Part shown: positions 11,520 through 23,989 of the stretch, in pieces
Layout: every line of letters starts with the position of its first letter
Position numbering within the stretch: position 1 is the first letter of the stretch
From: Epichloe hybrida
Taxonomy: Eukaryota > Ascomycota > Sordariomycetes > Hypocreales > Clavicipitaceae
DNA: 64,000 nucleotides
Reading direction: 5' to 3'
NCBI GenBank assembly: GCA_019022495.1
Contig: JAFEKR010000002.1
Span: 682,001-746,000 of the forward strand
Notes under the pieces: generated by a model
Told to the model about the DNA's origin: nothing
Database searches by the model: none
What the model saw: the letters and a program-made list of their open reading frames with translations, nothing else
Position numbers and translations under genes: made by a program

Positions 11520-13588
11520 GACATGCCAATTCTGCTCGCAGCGGAGCACGGGTGTCACGGTTGGCGAGAGAATTTCAAAGCTTATTCTTTCCCCCCCCCT
11601 CCTGACAATGAGGTTGTGCTGCTTTCGGGGCGGACGTCGGTCCCGCCAGATGGTTTGAAGTCCCCCCTCTCGACTTTCTCGACTTGGGGATCAACTAGCT
11701 CTTCTGTCAACCTTGGTAGCCGTTCGTTCACACAAATATGAATGTCTTGTCGGAATCTTTGGTTATTTGGGGTTTCCCCTTTTCTGCGTGCGGAGGATCA
11801 AGCCAGCGATAATTCTGGAACATGAGTTAATAGAGAAGTTGCCTGGCCTGGTCTTTGTCCCAATAAAAAAGGTGGCAGCCCATGTCGCGCGGCAAGTGGT
11901 AAGGATTGTTGGGGCGGTTTCCAGGTTCGCTAAGCACGTACCAGCTGCAGGTCAAAATCTCTGTGCTGCAATGCCTAGTAATGCCTAGCAATGCCTAGCC
12001 GGGCCCTATTTTCCCCTGGATTTTGTTGCAGCAATCCGCTCGCTTGTAATCCGCAGACGGTCCGAAGGGTGGCGGTAGCAAGGCCAGCTGCGAGGACCTT
12101 TGGTGCCGGCGGTGGTATTATGGACAATGAAGTCAAAGGTCGGAAAGTCAGATAATGGGGGTGAGCGTGTTTCGTCTCGGCGGAGGGGACCCTCTTGCGA
12201 TCCGTCGGGGCCGAGCTGGCTGGCTGCTTGCAGCTTGCAAAGTGTCTGTCTGGTCAGTGGTGGTACCTGGTTGGTGTCGTTGGTATCCACAGGACCACAG
12301 CAGTCCACCTTTTATCCGTTTGGGTGGATGGAGGAGCCGACTTCACAGTGGCCTCTGGGGGCAAGGCGGCAAGGCGGCAAGGGGTGAATTTGAGAACAAA
12401 CACTTTCAGAGGCTCGCTCGTGGTAATACAGCGCGGTGCAGCGCGGTGCAGCGCAGCGCAGTCTCGTGAAGCGAAGCACTTGGTCGCTTCGTCCAAAAAT
12501 GGGAGCGGCACACGCAACACGCAACACGCAAGTGACAACGTCACCAACGCAGCCAGGATCCTAACTGGCACAGAGGAAAGCAACGAACGGATAAGCAGAA
12601 CAACAAAGCCAGACCAGCGACAAACCAACACATGAACGAGATGAGGCTCATCAAATACTACGTAATACTGCAAACCGATATCCCGTCCATCATATCGGCT
12701 AGAAGGCCATCCAACAAGGCAACGAAGAGGGGATCAAGTTGCATCCTGATGACTTCTGCTAACCAAAAATACAATAAATACAATACAAACAATACTCTGC
12801 TAGGCCTAAAACGGGAGAGGCTCCTTCACATGCGTTTTTATAATCCCGTACGGACGTATGATTGGGTGCATTCCCGGTTTCACACGTGCATGCATCGCGT
12901 TGCCTCGTATCATTGCGTTGGCCTTGGGATATTTGCGATGGCATCACTACGGAGCTGAGCAGAGGAGAGCTGAGCAGAGCTAATAATATTACAAGCGCAT
13001 TCGACATCAGCCGTCTTTTCGAGCTTCCCGGTGCGCTAACGACATGGCTCACGACATGGCTCACGATCCCATCTGATGACACCCGCAACACGGACCATGG
13101 ACCACGGACCACGACGTTCGGTGCAAACGCCGCTAATACATACGGCGTCGCAAGCTGACGCCATGCCCACGACTTGAACAAACTCCGCACGTTAATATTA
13201 CTTGACAGGTATTATGAATACTCGGTATAAATTAGACGGGCTGACCAGAAACGGCAATCAAGACCACTGCGCTCACTTTCTCGTTTCGTCCCTCACGACA
13301 TGGTCACATAATACGACAAACAACAAGTGACTACTCCGTAGAAGCTCGTGCACCTCAACGTTTTGCCAATCACAAGCACAACGCCACGTTGACGATGACT
13401 GTATGTATGTACTCCAGACGGCCCCCCCTGCTATTGGGCAACTCTCGTGCTGGCGGGCTGGCGGGCTGGCGGGTTACCCGCTGCTACATCGATCAGGGGC
13501 ATGCCTGCATGCATGTGCAGAGAAAGACGAAGAAGAAAACATCAGCGGGAATTTCAATCCGTGGTGTACTCCGTAATCCGTAATAATC

Positions 13589-13620
<32 letters not shown>

Positions 13621-14438
13621 CAGACTTGGCGGCAAGGGGCGGCACTCGCAGCCTTTTGCAGCCTTTTGCAGCCTTTTTCCTACGACGAGCCCAGCCAGCC
13701 ATCAACTTCTCGTTCACCATGATCAGGCAGGTCAGCAGACTACTCGGTACAAAATGCAGCCGACCATCATTCATCCACACAAAAAGTGGGCAGACGCCAC
13801 TAGGGGATGTGTAGTATGGAAGGTAGCAACCCCTTGCCCTCTTGCCCTCTTTGTTCCTTGCCCTGGGAGCTTGTTGATGGAAGACGAGGGATTTTTACTC
13901 TTTGCGTGAGAGCCTGATGTCAAGCATGTAGAATTTCCAGGGCAGGGCGCGCACCAGCGTCAGAGAGACGAAAAAGATCAGTATGCAGGGCATTGGCAAA
14001 GTGAAAATTTGTCCGTGCGTGGTACAATGTCTACTATCTACGGATCCGTACTTAAAAAAAAACTAAAAAAAAAAAAAAAAAACTGATTGAATTCCATGGA
14101 GCATTCCCTACACCCCTTGCCTCGTTCGTGACACTGTCGTTGCCCTATTATTAGTAATACATGACTGCACAAAGTACGGAGTACATACGGAGTATTTTGG
14201 CTGCACAATGCGCGATGCAGCAGAGGACCAAAGATACACACGACGGCAGGACAAAGTGTTGCATCCGGCATCATCCGAAGACTTGTGCCTGATGAGGCTG
14301 GATAATAGTCGCAGATGTTGAAGGACCGCTATTGTATTATCGCCTGGGTTCCGTGTCTGAGGACTGCGCAATGTGAAACAAAAGGCCTGACTTGCGTATC
14401 TTATCCCTTTGCCGGTCGTAAGGGAGCCAGACCAGGGG
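11520..14438. other. 2.9-kb gene-free zone next to the AT-rich block
   Basis: This lies upstream of the DENN gene and abuts the AT-rich block. It is rich in short tandem repeats: aatgcctag (11,967-11,998), ggcaaggc (12,359-12,380), gcgcggtgca (12,430-12,458), cacgcaa (12,510-12,532), acatggctcacg (13,042-13,069), ggcgggct (13,452-13,476), (cttg)n (13,588-13,617) and gcagccttttt (13,650-13,678). Palindrome-like TACGGAGTAC half-sites recur (13,333, 13,567, 14,174-14,195). An A-rich run lies at 14,054-14,082. A TATA-like gtataaatta occurs at 13,224, but no coding frame follows it. No gene is supported. Confidence 0.5.
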
Positions 14439-15552
14439 TGTAATAGTACTCATAAGTTTGAGGTAATGATGATGGTTGATTACTATCTGAGCTACATACA
14501 TAGGTCCCATAATTATTACCCCCTTTATTAGCTAAGCCATTTCCCCACTTAATAAGCTAGGGGGGATTCCCTTAGTGTTAACCCTAACACTATATTCTTC
14601 TCTATTATAATACTTTATCTTTCTCTAGATTTATCTAATCTATTATCCCTTAATTAGCTAAATCCTAAGTGTTTAATCTTAATAGTTAAAGCTTCTCCTA
14701 GCATAAGATATAGAGTTTTAGGTTATCTAAATGGATTTTCCTTGCTATTTCTCCCTTAATAGGTTTGATTTTATATATTACTAAAGACACTCTTTAGATA
14801 ACCTTAGATAGCTTCCCCTAAGTCTTATAAAACTTTTTTTTTAACTTATTTTCTTTATTTATCTTCTCCTATATAAGATTTCCTACCTTAAAGCTATGCC
14901 TAGGTTTTATAGTATTATCCTAATTATTTACTTTCTATATCTAAACTAACTCTTTTCTCTTCTCCTATAGGTCTAAATTCTATAGGTTAGTTTCTTAAAT
15001 TAGTTCTAGATTATCTAATACTCCTAGATTCTTAAAGTCTAATAATTCTAGTTCTTTAACTCCTATATGTTTTACAAATAGTTTAAATCCTAATATAGAT
15101 ATTACTAGGCTTATCCTAACACTTAATATATACTAATTATTAATTACTACTATAATGCTTAGAATAGCCTAATTCTAGGAGTCTAGTAAAACTCTATCTC
15201 TCTTAATAGCTTATTTTATTAGTTATTCTTTAATAAGTCTTATGTTTTATTTAGCTAGTCCTATTAATAATAGATAAGAAACTAGTCTATATATTACACT
15301 AGTTTTATGTTTCCTAGAGGTAGCTTAAAATATTAGGTTCTTAAAATATAAGCTATTATTATAATAAATTCTTCTTAGCTATATAAATATTAGACTCTAA
15401 CTTTTATCCTAAGCCTAAGTAACTAAATCTTCTATTACCTTTATATAGGATTATCCTAATATAAACCTTATTATATAGTCTATAGTAATTAACATATATA
15501 TATCTTTATTCTTAGCTTTTAAAGTAATTAGACCTAAATAGTCTATTATAAC
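14439..15552 (-). mobile_element. Gypsy-B fragment 1: integrase core and C-terminus, probable 3' LTR
   Basis: The AT-rich block opens with TGTAATAGTACTCATAAG, a plausible LTR start coinciding with the composition change. Read on the minus strand from 15,552 leftwards, RIP-degenerate peptides include VIIDYLGLITLKAKNKD (integrase core), then a C-terminal run ending IHLDNLKLYI near 14,860, typical of the Gypsy integrase tail. This is the downstream part of an element whose upstream part lies at 30,850-31,871. Removing hAT-1 and one copy of its 8-bp duplication rejoins the minus frame as LQGLVIIDYLGLIT. The exact LTR limits are not determined, because the other LTR lies outside the window. Confidence 0.65.
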
Positions 15553-15970
15553 TAGAGTATTGCACTAAAACGTGTAGTGTAGTGTAGTATTTGTAGTGTA
15601 ATGTAGTAACTATACTATAAACTACACTAACTATAAGGAAAAAAAAACTACACTATACTAACTACAAAAAAAAAAAAAACTATAATATATTACACTATAA
15701 ATTTTTTTTCCTAAACTATACTAACTATAAACACTACAAATGTAGTATTAGACTTTTTATTAGTTATTAGTATTTATAAGGTTAAAAGAAAGCTAGTTAT
15801 ATAAAAGCTTTTATTATTACCTATTTTATTAAATTAGTTATAGAATTTATAATATTATATTATTTTTATAATTTTATTATAACTAAGTAAGGTTATATAT
15901 AATATTATACTTTTTTAATAATACTATTTAACTTAATACTTTATTTCCCTAATATAACTTAAAGAAAAAC

Positions 15971-16262
15971 TGTGGCTTCCTTCGGACCTTTAGACAATAG
16001 ATAGTCTAACCATAGCTAAAGAGTGAAGCCACCGAAGGGATGCACGCAATGCAATTAGACACATCGTAAGCTACCCTGCTTTATTAGTAATAGCACTACA
16101 CTATAGCCTTACTTTTCCCCCTTTTTGCTTACCTTCTCTTCTAGCTAGATTCCTCTCCTTCTCCCTTTTCTCTTCTCTCTTAGTTATTAGCTATTATTAT
16201 TATTAACTTTATTAAATTTAACCTTATTACACTAGTGTAAACATTCCTTAGTAAAACTAACA
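15971..16262 (+). repeat. Copia-1 5' LTR
   Basis: A 292-bp LTR. Its outer left end keeps CpA and CpG dinucleotides (tgtggcttccttcggacc, ggatgcacgcaatgc). Its inner right end is heavily converted (tgtaaacattccttagtaaaac). Confidence 0.9.
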
Positions 16263-17599
16263 CTAATTAGTGGTTAATTATAACTATAGATAAGTTAGGT
16301 ATTATAAGAAGAGATATTTCTATAGATACTATAGCTACTACCTCTTATTATACTAAATTAATAGTTATTATAGTAAAGAGGCATAACTATAAAGTGTGCT
16401 AAAGGAAAATAAACTAGAATCCTAGTAATAGGCTTATTAGACTTCTAAGAGATTAATCTATTAACTCTTAGGCCTTTAGGATATTTAGTTAATTATTAAT
16501 CTTATTATCTATTATAAGAAAACTAACTAAATAACTAAATCTATTGCTATAAGGTATTTTATTTCAACCTAATATTAAAAACAATCCTTAGCTAAGCTAG
16601 CTAACCTATATAACCTCCTTTTATACTCTCTTTATAACCCCTTTTCTCTCTTTATAGCTTTTTATGCCTTAGTGTTCTAAATATTAAGTTATTTTTACTT
16701 TTACGCTATCTTTATAGCTTACTTTTCCCTCTTTTTACTATTTTTCCCTCTTTTATACTTTTTCTATTATTTTTTATTATTTCCCTTTATTTATCCTATT
16801 AATCCTATTAATCTTACTAATCCTATTTATTCTATTTTGTTTATCCTATTTATCTTGTTTATTTTATTTATCTTACTTATTTTATAAGTAAAGCTCTAGG
16901 CTTTATTATATTAATTATAGCACTTTTACCCTATTTTTATTAGCCTTATTAATTTAAGACTAATATTACTAGAGGGATAAAACTAGAGGGTAAAAGAATA
17001 ATAAGGGGCACTTTCTAAAATACACTCCTTTTCTCTAAACCCCTATAAGTATCTTTAAAGATAACTATCCTTAAAAGACCTTAAGAGAATAAACTCCTAC
17101 TATATCTATAACTACTTACTAGTAAGCTTATAAGAGATTAGAAAAAATCTAATAATCTAGATCCTAAGACTACTATATAGCCTAAGCTTAATAATTATAT
17201 TATAGGGTTTATTAACCTTAGTAAGCATTAGGGCTAGAGAGATAATAACCTCTAGGAATTATTCTAAGAGAACTTTAAAGGCTAGTCTAAGAATACCTTT
17301 AAAAGCGTAAATAAGGATATTATAAGAGAGCTATATAACTCTTTATAAGATTATAGTATTCTTATTAAATAAGGCCTAGGATATCTAATCCTAGCATTAC
17401 TTAAAGAAGTGCTTTATTAAACCTTAATACCTTATTAGCTAGAAGAAAGGTTAAGATCCTCTAAATTACCTTAAATATAACCTCTATAGGCTACTACCCT
17501 AAAGACCTTCCCTAATATTCCTTACCTTTAAAAGAAATAATCTTTATATTCTCTATAAAAACCCTTATAATAATCTTAATTATATTAGGAGTTTAACCC

Positions 17600-20500
17600 T
17601 TAATAGCTTACCCCTCCTTTCTTATTCCTTCCCTTTAGATAAATAAATTATAAAGAAAATATCTAAGCTTATAAAGATATATAAGGATAGTAATTACTAT
17701 AGTAAAAAGCTATATAACTTTCTCTTACTAAAGCTTACGCTCTTTAAGAGTAAGTATAACTAGATTAACCTCCTTAAGTTATATTTTAGTAAAGCATTCC
17801 CTATTATATTAATAGGAGATACTAAATAGCACTTTCTTAATTACCTTACTAGTAAAAACCTCTCTTATAAAGAGATAATTATAAATATCTATTAATAATT
17901 TAAAATAGAAAGTAATTAATAGTTTTATTACTATAAGTAAAGTAATATAACCCTTAAAAATATTATTATATAAAACCCTAATAAAAGTAAGCTTAAGTGC
18001 CTTAAGATTCTATTAATTACCTTAAAGAGAGTTTATAAAGAGCTATACCTCTCTAATATAGTAAATATAAAGCTCTATAAGTAAACCTTAAATATAGTCT
18101 TTAGTATTCCTAAATATTAGGTAGTAAAGTATATATATATACTAGGCTTTAAGAACCTTACTAGTAATCTCTATAAATTAATTATAATTATAAAGAGTAA
18201 TATAAGAAGTAACTAATATTACTAGTATTAAGATAAAGACTTATTAGAGGTAATGTTTATAGACTACTAATATAGCTAATAGAATTAAAGAGACTAAGGA
18301 AGAGAAAGTTATTATAGTAACTTTAGATAACCTAAGTAATGCTTTATCTATAGTAAAAGTAACTACTAGTTATTAAACTATACTAATACTAAATATTAGA
18401 AAGAGAAAGAGAGGTAGTAAGCTAGTAAGAACTATTATTTACCTCCTATAGAGAAGAAGTTTTAGGTATTCCTTATTTTATTTAAAGGAAATAATAGTAA
18501 TAATAAAGAGAAAATAAAAGACTAGGAAATATAGCTTAAGGCCTTTACTTAAGACTAAGATAATAGTAATAATAATGTTAAGAAAAAGCTATTATTAAAG
18601 GCATAACTTAGCATTATATAATTCTTTTATATAGGATTATAAATAATAGATAATATTAATATCCTTATAACGCTTAAGAATTAAGCTTTTTAACATGCCT
18701 TACTTAAGTAAGAGCTATACCTTAAAGAGGCTTTTAATAAAGATAATTTAATTTATTATACCTTTAAAGGACGCTATTTTAAAGAGATCTTTAGAGGAAT
18801 TATACTAGATATAGGAGCCTTAGGCTAATTAACTACTAGTCTAGTATAAGCTAAAGCCTTACTAAGATTAATACTATTATTAATAATTAAACCCTATAAC
18901 CTAGAAGTTATTTACTTTAGTGCTAGATTAGTAATAACACATAGCGTTATCTATATGCTTATAAAGCTTAGCTAAATTAACTTTTATATCCTTAATACTA
19001 CTATACCCTTTCTCTTTTCCCTTACTAATATAGATAAAATAAAGGTTAAGATTAATAACCTTACTAATATATTAATTTAAAACAATAAGACTATACCTAT
19101 TATATATAAATAAGGCTACCCTTAGTGACTTCTAGAGGTAAGAGAAACCATTGCTTTTTACTTATTAGAAGGAGAGATTTATTAACTTTACTAAAGGTTT
19201 AGTTATCTATTAATTTAATAGCTTATCAAAATCCTTTAATAAGCTAGTTATAATATTAAACGCTATATAATTAAAAAGCTTACTAAAGTTTATTACTATT
19301 ATTAGATAAATAGAAAAGCCCTTAGCTAGTTTAAATTCTCCCTTAAAGATAACTATAACTTTAACTATAAGATTATTATTAATATTATGTAAATTAATAG
19401 CTAGCTAGTCCTTTATATTATTAATTTAGTAACCTTATTTTAAGTAGCCTAATTCCTTAACCCTAAGAAGCAAAAAGCTTATAATATCTAGGATATAATT
19501 AAAGAGTGCTAGATTAATATATATCTAGGCCCTTTAGACTAGATTATTTATAATACTAGTAATAACTTTACCTTAGCTAAATTTAGGTATTATACTCGCT
19601 TAATATTAATTAATATTAATAAAATACTTATTAAAGCCTATAATAGCATTAGAAAGGTTAAGAGATATTATAGACCTCTTTACTAGGCTTATAATATTAT
19701 TATAGACTTAATTAGTAAGGAAATTACTCCTAAGTAATAACTCTAGATAGCTATTAAAGCTATTAATAACTTAGTAAGCCCTAATAGCCTTATGCTAACC
19801 TTACTAGTCTTTAGAGCTTACCTATAGATAATAGATAAGTTATTACTAAGTATCTCTATTATTTAATAAGCTAAAGTAATTTAGAAAGTAACTAATAAAG
19901 TTTACTATTACCTAGCTAAGAGATAGGTCTATAAGGCCCTTAGCGCTTAGAATAGCCCTAATATATTACTAATATATTAGCTATTACTATAGACTAATAT
20001 ATATATATAAAGAGAAAAAGGTAAATAGCATAGCTTTTATAAGCTATTAGCTACTAATAGGGAGACTTATATAGTTAAAATACCCTATAGCCTAGCTAAG
20101 TTTTACTCTATAGTAATAAAGCTATACTATAAGGACTTATAATATATAGGGGCTAATAAGTAAAGCCTTTAGGATATTAGGGAGTATAACCTAAGCCTAG
20201 AGGTCCTTACCTATAATATAGCCCTTTTCTATACTATAGCTCTCTTTAATGCTATAGTCCTATTATAAAAAAAGCTAAGGGGGCTAGGAGAGATAAGCTA
20301 CTTATAAAGGGTAATAAGATAAAGAAAGAAAAGAAAAAGACACTAGTTAAGAGAAAGTAAGGGAGGCTAAGAAAAAACCTTATAGTTTAATTCTTTATTA
20401 ATAAGGGCATAGAAAAGCCTATAAAGGCTATTAAGGCTAAAGGTAATCCTATAGGAAGCTATAAAGTTAAAGAACTTATAGTAAGCCTTAAGGTAGCTAA

Positions 20501-22335
20501 AGCTACTTTTATAGGAAGCTATAAAGCTAGTAGCCTTAAGGAAGTAAAAGTAAAGGTAACTAGGGCTTAGGTTTATAATCCTAAGGAGCTTATTAGACTT
20601 ATAAAGCCCCTTATATTTATTAATAAAGACTAAGAGAAAGTATTAATTAAGGAGATTATAGCTAGAGAAATACTAAATATAGTATTCCTTATAGTAAAAG
20701 AAAAGGCTAACTAAAACCTTACCCTTTAACTTTACTAAGAGAGAAAGATTATAACCCTAGGGAGCCCCTTTAAATAATCTAATTAAGCTAAGATTAATAT
20801 ATTATAAGCTTATAATATATTTAGATTTATAATATTTAATCTAGTAAAGTATAGAGGCTACTAGATCTTTAATTCTTATATAGTCTAAGAGATTAAAGGT
20901 AAAGGCACTAAAACACTATATAAGAAATCACGCCTTATTATATAAGGGCATAATAATAGAGGAAAAGAGGCTATCTTAACCTAATTACTAATAATATAGT
21001 AATTAAGCTAATGGATTATTATAGCCCTTACTCTATTATTAAAGCAAAAGGGAATTTACCTTTAGCTATAAGATATTACATAAGCTTATGTTTAATCCTA
21101 AATAACCCTAAATAGGCTAATTATTATAAAGTTACTAAAGCAAATTATATACCTCTTTCTAAAAGGCATAATAATAGAGGTTATTAAGCCCCTTTATAGG
21201 ATTATAAAGGCTAGAACTTACTAGTAAGTAATATATTTTTGCTACTATAAGAATAATCTTAATATAATAACCTTAAAATATAATCCTTGCTTACTAATTA
21301 TAGCCTTAAATAAAAAAAACCTCTTTAGTATTATAGGGATATAAATTAATAACACGCTAGGCCTTAGTAATAATAACTTCTTTAAGAAAGAAAAAAAAGA
21401 GCTCTAAAAGGCAAAGTTTATAGCTAAAGAAAAATAATGCCTTATAACTATAAATCCCCTTATCTTTAATAGCTATATCTTAACCTAAAATGCTAATAAC
21501 TCCCTAACCCTAACCTAAAAGAGCTAAAGTTAAAAGATTAAGGAAATTAACCCTTAATTACTAATAGTAAGGCAAGATTACGTAAAGCAAAGAGCCTAAG
21601 GAAGTTATATTATAATAGTCTATTAACTAGAGGCATTATATAACCTATTAATTACTATATAATACTAAGAACCCTTTGCTAATAATATCTTATAACTTAA
21701 TAAATGCCTTAAGTAACAAATTAAGCATTAGTAGTAGGGATTATAGTATATCCCCTTAACTCTTAAAGAAGCGAAGCTCTTTATATTTATAAATAGGTCC
21801 CTTACTAATAATAAAGATTTAAGCTTATAGATTAGATATATTATTATAATTAGTAATAAAGTAATAAAGGATAATAATACCTTTATCTTAAAAGGGAATA
21901 TTATTATATATAGCTCTATAAAAAGCAAGTGTATAACCTATAGCGCACTTATATCTAAGCTATATAGCATGGTTTAAGATACTAATATTGCGTACGCAAT
22001 ATCTATAACCCTTTAAATAATCATAGACTAATTAAAGATACCTTAAATCCTAATAATTCTCTATATAGACTCTTTCTTATTATATAAATGCCTTATAAAG
22101 CTAGGCATAATAAAAGAGAAGTGGCTAATAATTAATATTATAGCCCTTTAGCAGTTATATAAGAGGAGGGAAGTCTATAAAGTTAGATAGATTAATAGTA
22201 GTAATAATCTAGCTAATGTGATAACAAAGGCATTGCTAAATTTAGCCCTTTTAACCTTAATTAATTTAAATAAATTAATAATTTATATAAAAGAATAGGT
22301 TAAGAGACCTATAAGGTTAGGCAAAGGGGAGGATT
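17600..22335 (+). pseudogene. Copia-1 gag-pol pseudogene
   Basis: Read with TAA and TAG as lost Gln or Trp codons, a gag region at about 17,640-18,600 includes a degenerate zinc knuckle (KQCFIYSKSNYQLLNY) near 18,330. An integrase region follows at about 19,300-19,800 (FKFSLKDNYNFNYKIIINIM, then AYNSIRKVKRYYRPL). The reverse transcriptase region is at about 20,640-21,500. The RNase H end near 22,170-22,250 reads VRWINSSNNLANVITKA, matching the Copia pattern NPADxxTK. Integrase before reverse transcriptase identifies Ty1/Copia. Dozens of in-frame stops make it non-functional. The N-terminal limit is uncertain. Confidence 0.75.
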
Positions 22336-22516
22336 AATATAATAGGCATATAAGTATAGATTATAATAACTAGGTTAATTAGAATAACTAAAGCTATAAT
22401 AGCTAATAAGAACCGTGAATTCCTATTAAGGGATTTACTTATGTATACTTTCCTTTAATCCGATTTTTATTATGTTTTTAGGCTCCTTTAGCCATAAAGA
22501 AAAGAGAGAGTGCTAG

Positions 22517-22808
22517 TGTAGCTTCCTTTAGACCTTTAGATAATAGATAGTCTAACTATAGCTAAAGAGTAAAGCTACTAAAGGGATACACGTAATGCAA
22601 TTAGATATATTATAAGCTACCCCACTCTGTTAGTAGTGGCACTACACTATAGCCTTACTTTTCCCCCTTTTTGCTTACCTTCTCTTCTAGCTAGATTCCT
22701 CTTCTTCTCCCTTTTCTCTTCTCTCTTAGTTATTAGCTATTATTATTATTAACTTTATTGAATTTAACCTCGTTACACTAGTGCGAACGTTCCTTAGTGG
22801 AACTAATA
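22517..22808 (+). repeat. Copia-1 3' LTR
   Basis: A 292-bp LTR paired with 15,971-16,262. Here the inner left end is converted (tgtagcttcctttagacc) and the outer right end is preserved (gtgcgaacgttccttagtgg), the mirror image of the 5' LTR. Confidence 0.9.
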
Positions 22809-22813
22809 AAAAC

Positions 22814-23515
22814 CTTCTTATTATATTATTTACTATTTCTATAAATTATTTTATATTTCTATAAATTATTATTATTACTTATTTTAAAAAAACTATAAAA
22901 AAACTACTAGTAAATTTAATATAAGTAGCTTATTATATCTTATTATAGCTTATAATAGCTCATTATATCTTATTATAGCTTATAATAGCTTATAATACTA
23001 ATATTACTAATATTACTAGTATTACTAAGATTACTAAGATTACTTATAATATTATTAGTGTTAAAGTTTAATAATAAATAAATAACTTAAATATAAATAC
23101 TAGTAATTATAAGTAAATTACTATAGTAAAAGCTATAGTTTTTAATAACTTAGTATTTTAAGGTTTTTAAAAATATTAATATTATAAAAATGTTTTCTCT
23201 TTTATATTTTTTTTAAAATAATAATAAAAGTAAGATAATAGTAATTAAGGTTATAAAAGTTATTAAAGCTTTTATAATAAGTATAGTATATTATATAAAA
23301 CTAAGTCCTAGTATTATTTTTAAAAATAAGTTAAACTTATTTTTTATAGCTTATTTAAGCTATATAGGGTAATTAAAATAATACTATTAGTTATCTATTA
23401 ATAAATTATAAATATTAGTTTATTATATTCTTTCTTTATATATTATTATAATAAGATATATAAAGTTACTATATATAACTTCTTAAAGCTTTAGAATTAT
23501 AAAGCTTAAAGTAAT
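22814..23515 (-). mobile_element. hAT-1 central segment between the two Copia copies
   Basis: About 0.7 kb of very AT-rich sequence. Its part from about 23,041 to 23,250 is the inverted counterpart of hAT-2 sequence at about 47,150-47,400, with shared strings such as gtgttaaagtttaa and aagtaaattactatag. It also holds short repeats of cttataatagct and ctaatattact (22,930-23,045). No coding signature is seen. Confidence 0.65.
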
Positions 23516-23807
23516 TGTTAGTTCCACTAAGGAACGTTCGCACTAGTGTAACAAGGTTAAATTTAATAAAGTTAATAATAATAATAGCTAATAACTAAGA
23601 GAGAAGAGAAAAGGGAGAAGGAGAGGAATCTAGCTAAAAGAGAAGGTAAGCAAAAAGGGGGGAAAGTAAGGCTATAGTGTAGTGCCACTGCTAACGGAGT
23701 AGGGTAGCTTACGATATATTTAATCACATTACGTGTATCCCTTTAGTGGCTTTACTCTTTAGCTATAGTTAGACTATTTATTATCTAAAGGTCTAAAGGA
23801 AGCCACA
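23516..23807 (-). repeat. Copia-2 3' LTR
   Basis: Starts tgttagttccactaagg (outer end, well preserved, with gttcgcactagtg) and ends ggaagccaca. Reverse complement of the Copia-1 LTR, same length. Confidence 0.9.
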
Positions 23808-23989
23808 CTAGCACTCTCTCTTTTCTTTATAGCTAAAGGAGCCTAAAAACGTAATAAAAATTAGATTAAAGGAAAGTATATATAAGTAAATCCCTTAATA
23901 GGAATTCACGGTTCTTATTAGCTATTGTGGCTTTAGTTATTCTAATTAACCTAGTTATTATAATCTATACCTATATACCTATTATATTA

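Larger units (their letters stand above)
15971..22808 (+). mobile_element. Copia-1 LTR retrotransposon, complete but RIP-mutated
   Basis: It is 6,838 bp long with two 292-bp LTRs (15,971-16,262 and 22,517-22,808), starting TGTGGCTTCC and ending ACTAACA. A perfect 5-bp target duplication, aaaac, lies at 15,966-15,970 and 22,809-22,813. A purine-rich tract (aaagaaaagagagag) precedes the 3' LTR. The inner coding region has the Copia order gag, protease, integrase, reverse transcriptase, RNase H. It sits inside hAT-1, tail-to-tail with a second copy 0.7 kb away. Confidence 0.9.

Noticed and set aside
11713..11988. Frame of about 90 codons upstream of the DENN gene
   Set aside because: No motif, and it lies over the likely promoter of the DENN gene.
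12195..12673. Overlapping frames of 139-146 codons on opposite strands
   Set aside because: They are produced by tandem repeats (ggcaaggc, gcgcggtgca, cacgcaa) and have no conserved features.
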